From NCBI GenBank assembly GCA_050253535.1, contig JBFWIW010000013.1, positions 1-55,478 on the forward strand: 55,478 bases of DNA, read 5' to 3'. The position numbers and the translations under genes were made by a program. The notes under the pieces were generated by a model that worked only from the letters and a program-made list of their open reading frames with translations, had not been told where the DNA came from and did no database searches. The stretch's first letter is position 1. The number at the start of each line of letters is the position of its first letter. Shown here piece by piece: positions 49,745-55,478 of the stretch. This DNA comes from JBFWIW01 sp050253535 (GTDB taxonomy: Bacteria > Bacillota > Clostridia > Oscillospirales > Oscillospiraceae).

Positions 49745-51850
49745 ATGGAAAACATGATATGGATCGGAGCCCTGGGAGCGCTGACCGCGCTTCTCTTTGC
49801 GTTCTACCAAAGCCGAAAAGTTCTGAAACTATCTGAAGGTACGCCTCTTATGCAGAAGATAGCGGCCGCCATCCGCAAGGGCGCAAACGCCTTCCTCAGA
49901 AGGCAGTACCGCACGGTGGTAAAATTCTTTGCCGTAATGGTAGTTATCCTCGCTGTCCTTGCATTCCTCGGCCTTGTCTCCCCGTATGTGCCTTTTGCGT
50001 TCTGCACCGGCGGATTTTACTCCGGGCTTGCCGGTTTCATCGGCATGAAGATAGCGACATCGGCAAACGCGCGTACGGCGAACGCAGCGAGTGAGAGCCT
50101 CAATAAGGGGCTTGGCGTCGCGTTTTCTTCCGGCGCGGTCATGGGTTTTACCGTCGTCGGGCTTGGACTTTTTGACATCTCAGTCTGGTTCAGCGTGCTC
50201 AAATATCTGTTCCACTGTGACTCACAGACGATAGCGACCACAATGGTCATGTTTGGTATGGGTGCGTCCGCCATGGCGCTGTTCGCGCGTGTCGGCGGCG
50301 GAATCTTTACCAAAGCAGCCGATGTGGGAGCAGACCTTGTCGGCAAGGTTGAGGCGGGTATACCCGAAGACGACCCAAGAAACCCCGCCACCATCGCCGA
50401 TAATGTCGGCGATAACGTCGGTGATGTCGCCGGTATGGGCGCCGATCTCTATGAGAGCTATGTCGGCTCGATCCTCGCCACCTTCGCCCTCGGCTCCGCC
50501 GCAGGCTACGGTTGGAATGGCATGCTATTGCCCGTTATTATGGCAGCTGTCGGTATCGTGGCCTCGATAATCGGTACGTTTTTTATCCGTACCGGCGAAA
50601 AGGCCGACCAGAAGTCTCTTCTTAAAACCCTGCGCACAGGCACATATATGGCCGCCGCCATTGCCGCCGTCGCCGCAATCCCGCTCACATATTTTATTAT
50701 GAGCGGCGTTAACGTGAACGGCGTGCCCGTCCGCTGGTGGGGCATTTTGATCGCAATCTTTTCCGGACTTATCGCCGGATGCGCAATCGGATATTTCACC
50801 GAGTATTTCACTTCCGATACCTATAAGCCCACGCAGAAACTCTCCGACTCCTCGGAGACCGGCGCGGCCACTGTTATTATCGGCGGTATAAGCCTTGGCC
50901 TCAAGTCCACCGCGGCGCCGATAGTCACTGTGAGCATAGCGGTTCTTGTTAGCTTCTATGCCGCAGGGGGTACCGCCGACTACAACTGCGGCCTTTATGG
51001 TATCGGTATTGCCGCCGTCGGTATGCTCTCTACCCTCGGGATAACCCTTGCGACAGACGCATACGGCCCAGTGGCCGATAACGCGGGCGGCATAGCCGAG
51101 ATGTCCGGCCTCGGCGAGGAAGTGCGTGAGCGCACTGATGCGCTCGACTCTCTGGGAAATACCACGGCCGCGACTGGCAAAGGCTTTGCCATCGGTTCCG
51201 CCGCGCTGACAGCTCTCGCTCTTTTAGTCTCCTATGTTGACATAGCGACTACGAAGCTTGGTGCGACTGGCGGTACGCTTGACCTTAAGGTCACAAATCC
51301 ATCGGTACTGATCGGCCTCTTTATTGGATCCATGCTCGTTTTCCTGTTTTCGGCACTCACAATGTCCGCCGTCCAGCGCGCGGCGCAGAGTATCGTTGTT
51401 GAGGTCCGCCGCCAGTTTCGTGAGATCGTTGGAATAATGGAAGGTAAGGCGGATCCGGATTATGAGACCTGTGTGGATCTTTGCACGCGCGGGGCGCTCA
51501 AGGAAATGGTCGCGCCTTCACTTCTTGCCGTAATCGTCCCGATAGTCACCGGTATAATTCTTGGAGTCGAGGGCGTTGTTGGACTTCTCGCCGGGACCTG
51601 TGTGACCGGTTTTGCCATGGCGGTTTTCATGTCCAACGCCGGCGGAGCATGGGATAACGCGAAGAAGTACATTGAGGGCGGCAAGCACGGCGGCAAGGGT
51701 TCCGACTGCCATAAGGCGGCCGTCATCGGAGATACCGTAGGCGACCCGTTCAAGGACACCTCCGGTCCGTCGCTGAATATTCTGATAAAACTTGTCTCTA
51801 CGGTTTCTATTGTTTTTGTGGGACTTGTCATCTCGGTATCAATCTTCTAA
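49745..51850 (+). CDS. hppA: Membrane-bound ion-translocating pyrophosphatase
   Basis: Pumps Na+ and/or H+ across the membrane using pyrophosphate. 701 residues, about 16 spans, with the PPi/Mg motif region DVGADLVGKVEAGIPEDDPR and the following DNVGDNVGDVAGMGADLYE, plus the C-terminal GDTVGDPFKDTSGPS. The K+-sensing site reads GNTTAATGKG (Ala rather than Lys), which by family knowledge marks the K+-dependent class, many of which pump Na+. Ribosome site GGGAGTGG. Terminator directly after the stop. An energy-saving pump common in anaerobic Clostridia. Confidence 0.97.
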   Translation: MENMIWIGALGALTALLFAFYQSRKVLKLSEGTPLMQKIAAAIRKGANAFLRRQYRTVVKFFAVMVVILAVLAFLGLVSPYVPFAFCTGGFYSGLAGFIGMKIATSANARTANAASESLNKGLGVAFSSGAVMGFTVVGLGLFDISVWFSVLKYLFHCDSQTIATTMVMFGMGASAMALFARVGGGIFTKAADVGADLVGKVEAGIPEDDPRNPATIADNVGDNVGDVAGMGADLYESYVGSILATFALGSAAGYGWNGMLLPVIMAAVGIVASIIGTFFIRTGEKADQKSLLKTLRTGTYMAAAIAAVAAIPLTYFIMSGVNVNGVPVRWWGILIAIFSGLIAGCAIGYFTEYFTSDTYKPTQKLSDSSETGAATVIIGGISLGLKSTAAPIVTVSIAVLVSFYAAGGTADYNCGLYGIGIAAVGMLSTLGITLATDAYGPVADNAGGIAEMSGLGEEVRERTDALDSLGNTTAATGKGFAIGSAALTALALLVSYVDIATTKLGATGGTLDLKVTNPSVLIGLFIGSMLVFLFSALTMSAVQRAAQSIVVEVRRQFREIVGIMEGKADPDYETCVDLCTRGALKEMVAPSLLAVIVPIVTGIILGVEGVVGLLAGTCVTGFAMAVFMSNAGGAWDNAKKYIEGGKHGGKGSDCHKAAVIGDTVGDPFKDTSGPSLNILIKLVSTVSIVFVGLVISVSIF

Positions 51851-51860
51851 ATCACTGTAA

Positions 51861-51893
51861 AAAGAGGCCAACCCATTTGGGTTGGCCTCTTTT
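51861..51893 (+). terminator. Terminator of hppA
   Basis: AAAGAGGCCAACCCA pairs with TGGGTTGGCCTCTTT across two bases, followed by T. Confidence 0.92.
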
Positions 51894-51925
51894 AAGTTTA
51901 TAATAGTTGTATATTGTTGTTTTTG

Positions 51926-51954
51926 TTGACTTGTATTTAAACATGAGGTATTCT
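51926..51954 (+). promoter_or_regulatory. Promoter of kduD
   Basis: -35 TTGACT (51926-51931), 17-base spacer, -10 TATTCT (51949-51954). Confidence 0.75.
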
Positions 51955-51968
51955 AGTATAAAAAATAA

Positions 51969-51985
51969 TGTTGTTTTAAACAACA
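51969..51985 (+). promoter_or_regulatory. Candidate operator of kduD
   Basis: TGTTGTTTTAAACAACA, a near-perfect palindrome about 15 bp after the -10 box. A related half-site run (TTGTTGTTTTTGTTG) overlaps the -35 region. Position suits a repressor responding to a sugar acid; the regulator is not in view. Confidence 0.55.
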
Positions 51986-52018
51986 ACAGAAAACTATTTG
52001 TTTTTGGAGGTAATTTCA

Positions 52019-52786
52019 ATGAGTACAATAATGGACAAATTTCGTCTTGACGGAAAAGTCGCTATCGTCACCGGCTGTGGCCGCGGCATAGGTCAGGCAA
52101 TCGCAAAAGCTATGGCAGAAGCCGGTGCCGATGTCGTCGGTGTTGATGTATTTCCCCAGCCGGAAACGAAGGAGATCGTCGAGGCTGTCGGAAAGGGCTA
52201 TGAAGAAGTTATTATTGATCTATCAAACTCCGATAACTTTAATATTGCCATAGAGCAGGGCGTAAAACGTTTCGGAGCTGTCCACATACTCTGCAATAAC
52301 GCTGGTATCACGAGAAGGAACCCAGCTATCGACTTTACAGAAGAAGATTGGGACGCTGTCCTTGCCGTTAACGTCCGCGCAGTGTTTTTCAACGCTCAGA
52401 AATTTGTGCGCCAGCTGATAAAGCAAGGTACCCCCGGCAAAATAGTGAACACCGCCTCAGTTTCCGCTTACGAGGGCGGAAAGAAGATCGCCGCCTATAC
52501 AGCCGCAAAGGCCGGAGTTGTGGCAATAACCATGACGATGTCAAATGAATTCTCGCAGTTCGGCGTTAATTCAAACGCGGTCGCACCCGGATTCACTTAT
52601 ACAAACATGACCGCGGCCATGCGCGGTGAGGCGGACAGGACAAAAGAGGTATTGGCCCGCGTTCCGCTTGACAGATGGGCCCAGCCGGACGAAATCGCCA
52701 GCGCTTTTGTATTCCTCGCTTCCGATGCGGCGTCTTTTGTGAATGGCACGACCCTTGTCGTGGACGGCGGATACATGGGAAGATAA
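52019..52786 (+). CDS. kduD: KduD-like short-chain dehydrogenase (2-dehydro-3-deoxygluconate 5-dehydrogenase)
   Basis: NAD-dependent SDR of uronate/pectin breakdown. 255 residues: the Rossmann motif GCGRGIG (19-25), NNAG at 93-96, catalytic Ser147 (NTASVSAYEGG), Tyr160 and Lys164 (YTAAKAG). The overall match to KduD-type enzymes is good, but closely related gluconate dehydrogenases cannot be excluded. ATG 52019 behind GGAGG is preferred to a TTG at 51998. Own promoter and candidate operator; terminator after. Confidence 0.82.
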   Translation: MSTIMDKFRLDGKVAIVTGCGRGIGQAIAKAMAEAGADVVGVDVFPQPETKEIVEAVGKGYEEVIIDLSNSDNFNIAIEQGVKRFGAVHILCNNAGITRRNPAIDFTEEDWDAVLAVNVRAVFFNAQKFVRQLIKQGTPGKIVNTASVSAYEGGKKIAAYTAAKAGVVAITMTMSNEFSQFGVNSNAVAPGFTYTNMTAAMRGEADRTKEVLARVPLDRWAQPDEIASAFVFLASDAASFVNGTTLVVDGGYMGR

Positions 52787-52832
52787 GCTTTTATAGGTTT
52801 ATACACTTTACGGAATTTAACAAGATAATATT

Positions 52833-52869
52833 AGAGAGCTTCCGGGGTATCCCCGGAAGCTCTCTTTTT
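52833..52869. terminator. Terminator between kduD and galM
   Basis: AGAGAGCTTCCGGGG pairs with CCCCGGAAGCTCTCT across TAT and is followed by TTTT. Near-symmetric, so it may also end the convergent galM transcript. Confidence 0.92.
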
Positions 52870-52886
52870 GTGAAAATATTTGTATG

Positions 52887-53915
52887 TTAATCTTCGATGC
52901 CGAAACGGTATATCGCCGTGTAGTGATACTTTTCACTTTTTTTAAGGATGGGGGAGGGGAATTCGGGGTGGTTAATCGCGTCGGGGAAGTGCTGGAGTTC
53001 AAGGCAGAATCCGCCCTGCCTGTCGTATTCCGCACCATTTTTACCTACGCGCGGGGAAATGAAGTTTCCTGAATAAAGCTGAATACCTTCAATGTCGGTA
53101 AGAACCTCCATTGTTATCCCGGTTTTGGGTGATTTCACAAAAGCTGCCCGGCGCATGCCATCACCGTGTATGACAAAGTTGTGGTCATAGCCGCCAAAAG
53201 CCGCTAACGATGCGTCATCAATATTTGCGCCGATCGGTACGGGAGTCCGGAAATCCAGGACGGTGCCGGTTACATCTGCAAACTCGCCGGTGGGGATCAG
53301 TTCGTCGTCCGCAAGCGTATATTTATCGGCGTTTATCTGGAAGACATGGTCGTGGATGGGGCCGCTCCTGTGGCCGCCCAGATTATAGTAATTGTGGTTC
53401 GTGAGATTCACGACGGTATCTTTGTCGGTCTCGGCGAAATACTCTATAACAAGGCTGTCGTCCTCTTCGAGCCGGTAGCATACTTCGGCCCTGAGATTTC
53501 CGGGATAGCCCTGTTCCATGTCTTCGGAAAGGCAGGAAAATCTGACCGTATCGCCCTCTATCACATAGTCCCAAACCTTCTTATCGAAGCCCATTGTACC
53601 GCCGTGCAGATGGTTTTTGCCGTCGTTTATCGTGAGCTGGTACTCAATACCGTTCAGGTTAAAACGGCCTCGCGCAATGCGGTTGGCGCAGCGTCCCACG
53701 CATGCGCCGAAATAACCATCGTGTTCGACATACGCCTCCGGCTTGTCATAGCCGAGGCAGATGTCCTTCATGGTACCGTTTTTGTCGGCGACCATTATTT
53801 TGTTTATTGCCGCGCCCAGGTTCATCAGTGTGACTATTGTGCCCTTTTGATTCATAAGGGCGATGCCCATAATTTCGTGGTGCCCTATTATACCCATGCC
53901 GAACTCTTCAATCAT
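52887..53915 (-). CDS. galM: Aldose 1-epimerase
   Basis: Mutarotase that interconverts alpha and beta anomers of sugars. 342 residues, beta-sandwich, with GRCANRIARGRF, HLHGGTMGFDKK (His), NLTNHNYYNLGG (second His) and the catalytic Glu in FCLELQHFPDA. ATG 53915 behind GGAG is chosen over an upstream TTG. Directly downstream of araB (48 bp), suggesting a pentose operon that provides the correct anomer. Confidence 0.94.
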   Translation of the reverse strand: MIEEFGMGIIGHHEIMGIALMNQKGTIVTLMNLGAAINKIMVADKNGTMKDICLGYDKPEAYVEHDGYFGACVGRCANRIARGRFNLNGIEYQLTINDGKNHLHGGTMGFDKKVWDYVIEGDTVRFSCLSEDMEQGYPGNLRAEVCYRLEEDDSLVIEYFAETDKDTVVNLTNHNYYNLGGHRSGPIHDHVFQINADKYTLADDELIPTGEFADVTGTVLDFRTPVPIGANIDDASLAAFGGYDHNFVIHGDGMRRAAFVKSPKTGITMEVLTDIEGIQLYSGNFISPRVGKNGAEYDRQGGFCLELQHFPDAINHPEFPSPILKKSEKYHYTAIYRFGIED

Positions 53916-53963
53916 TGCCAACACTCCGTTTCAAATTATTTTGCTGAACATAGTCTAAAATCA

Positions 53964-55478
53964 CTACAAGCGGGCCTTAGCTTTTATGGCTTTAAGCCGC
54001 TTCATAACATCGTTTCCGCCCCTGCCGAAGTAGTCGTGCAGGATTTCAAACTCAGCATAGAGTTTTTTATAGGCTTCAACATTTTCCGGGATCGGCTTAT
54101 AGCTGCGCTCCTCGACCTTTCCCATGACACGGGCGGCGTCAAAAATGGAATCATATCCGCCTTTTTTGCTGCCGGCAGCGACAGCGCCGAACATTGCGGC
54201 GCCTAGCGCGGGCGCCTGATCAGACTTGCCGATGAAAATCTCCCTGTTTGTAACGTCGGCATATATCTGCATCATCAGGGGGCTCTTCTTGGAAATTCCG
54301 CCGCAGGCGTAGAGTTCATCTATCGGCACGCCGCTTTTTTCAAAGGTGTCGATTATCATTTTCTTGCCGAAGGCCGTAGCCTCGATCAGCGCACGGTACA
54401 TCTCCTCCGACTTGGTGGTGAGTGTCATGCCGATCATGAGGCCTGTCAGATCGACGTCCACCAGGACGGAGCGGTTGCCGTTCCACCAGTCGAGGGCGAT
54501 AAGGCCGCTCTCACCGACTCTGAGCTTTGCCGCCTTTTCCTCAATGAGCTGGTAGATGCGCATATTTTTGTCTTTCGCCTCGTCGAAATACGCGGGGGGG
54601 ACGCAATTTTTGACCAGCCATTCGAAGTGGTCTCCGCAGCAGGACTGGCCGGCTTCATAACCGAAAAACCCGGGGAGAACGCCGTCTTCAACGACGCCGC
54701 ACATGCCGGGGACGATTTTCTCCTCGCTGCCTAGCAGAATGTCACAGGTTGAGGTGCCGATTATCATGAGGAGTTTGCCGGCGTCGACAATGCCGACGGC
54801 GGGGAGGGAGACGTGCGCATCTACATTCGGGATACCGACGGCGGTCCCGGGGAGAAGCCCTATGCGGGACGCCATTTCAGGCATAAGCTCGCCGGCTTTT
54901 TCACCGAGGGAGTGTATGTCCGTGGAGAGCTTGTCCTCAACGACGTTCTCAAGACGCGGGTCCAGGGCCTTGAAAAAGTCTTTGGAGGGATAACCCTTTT
55001 TTTTGTTCCAGAGCGCCTTGTAACCGGCGGTACAGGAATTCCTTGCCTCGACGCCGGTCAGCTGCATTGTGACCCAGTCGGCGGCCTCCATAAACCTGTC
55101 AGCCGCACCGTAGATTTCGGGGGCCTCGTCAAGTATCTGCATGATTTTCGGTATCATCCACTCGGAAGAGATCTTGCCGCCATAGCGCTGAAGGAAATCC
55201 TCGCCGCGCTCCTCGGCTATACTGTTCAGTCTGTTTGCCTGAGCCTGAGCAGCGTGGTGTTTCCACAGTTTGAGCCATGCGTGGGGCTTATCCGTGTACT
55301 CCTTTTTAAAGCAGAGCGGCACGCCGTTTTCGTCGATGGGGAGCATCGTACAGGCCGTGAAATCTATGGAGAGGCCGATAACGTCCTCCGGATTGACGCC
55401 TGACTTTGCGAGAATGGCCGGGACTGTCGTCTCAAGCACCTCGATATAATCCGCGGGGTGCTGGAGCGCCCAGTCCGG
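53964..55478 (-). CDS. araB: Ribulokinase (partial, N-terminus off window)
   Basis: FGGY-family sugar kinase of L-arabinose breakdown. About 504 residues are visible; the frame continues to the window edge. Features: QHPADYIEVLETTVPAILA, GLSIDFTACTMLPID, HAWLKLWKHHAA, GIPNVDAHVSLPAVG, GTSTCDILLG and the C-terminal ACGGISKKSPLMMQIYADVT. These fit AraB of the Bacillus type (about 560 residues) rather than xylulokinase. The first dozen or so codons of an ATP-binding N-terminus are missing. Confidence 0.92.
   Translation of the reverse strand, partial: PDWALQHPADYIEVLETTVPAILAKSGVNPEDVIGLSIDFTACTMLPIDENGVPLCFKKEYTDKPHAWLKLWKHHAAQAQANRLNSIAEERGEDFLQRYGGKISSEWMIPKIMQILDEAPEIYGAADRFMEAADWVTMQLTGVEARNSCTAGYKALWNKKKGYPSKDFFKALDPRLENVVEDKLSTDIHSLGEKAGELMPEMASRIGLLPGTAVGIPNVDAHVSLPAVGIVDAGKLLMIIGTSTCDILLGSEEKIVPGMCGVVEDGVLPGFFGYEAGQSCCGDHFEWLVKNCVPPAYFDEAKDKNMRIYQLIEEKAAKLRVGESGLIALDWWNGNRSVLVDVDLTGLMIGMTLTTKSEEMYRALIEATAFGKKMIIDTFEKSGVPIDELYACGGISKKSPLMMQIYADVTNREIFIGKSDQAPALGAAMFGAVAAGSKKGGYDSIFDAARVMGKVEERSYKPIPENVEAYKKLYAEFEILHDYFGRGGNDVMKRLKAIKAKARL

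Noticed and set aside
53346..54206. 286-codon plus-strand frame
   Set aside because: Antisense to galM and araB; no signature or ribosome site.

Overview
The window comes from an endospore-forming member of the Firmicutes, most likely class Clostridia (Oscillospiraceae/Ruminococcaceae-like). The reasons are spore genes (sleB, spoVAC, spmA/spmB, spoIIP), a CtsR/McsA/ClpC stress operon, a threonyl T-box, an AbrB-type regulator, strong AGGAGG ribosome sites, frequent TTG/GTG starts and a moderately GC-rich composition. The species is not identifiable from sequence reading alone.

Layout. 1-10.9 kb: partial sleB, thrS behind a T-box, formate-THF ligase (divergent), a PspC mini-protein, a DUF1624 membrane protein, ychF, a D-lactate dehydrogenase, an anti-sigma/ECF sigma pair and dusB. 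11.1-27.5 kb: one continuous plus-strand S10-spc-alpha ribosomal cluster (rpsJ to rplQ, including secY, adk, map, a KOW protein, infA and rpoA), with an attenuator-like leader and a structured spacer between rpsN and rpsH. 27.5-38.2 kb: spoVAC, an XpaC-like protein with an acidic partner, murI, DUF1934-argS, an Fe-alcohol dehydrogenase, spmAB, abrB and a two-subunit UxaA-type dehydratase, punctuated by small repeats of about 155 bp. 38.2-45.5 kb: a glycosyltransferase-like protein, rsmI, trmN6, a ferredoxin and the ctsR-mcsA-clpC operon with visible CtsR operators. 45.6-55.5 kb: spoIIP, a TSCPD protein, an S4-domain YlmH-like protein, an amidohydrolase, a pyrophosphate-driven ion pump (hppA), kduD, galM and partial araB, which suggests plant-sugar and uronate use.

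Most of the window is conserved housekeeping sequence. I see no phage, plasmid, CRISPR, rRNA or tRNA gene and no obvious new multi-gene system. The points most worth a second look are the disordered Gly/Tyr/Asn/Arg-rich tail on ribosomal protein S3, the three-hairpin rpsN-rpsH spacer, the S10 leader attenuator, two related families of inverted-repeat elements sitting at terminators, a small coupled ORF that echoes the end of YchF, a YlmH frame with no ordinary start codon, and a ctsR operon without mcsB.
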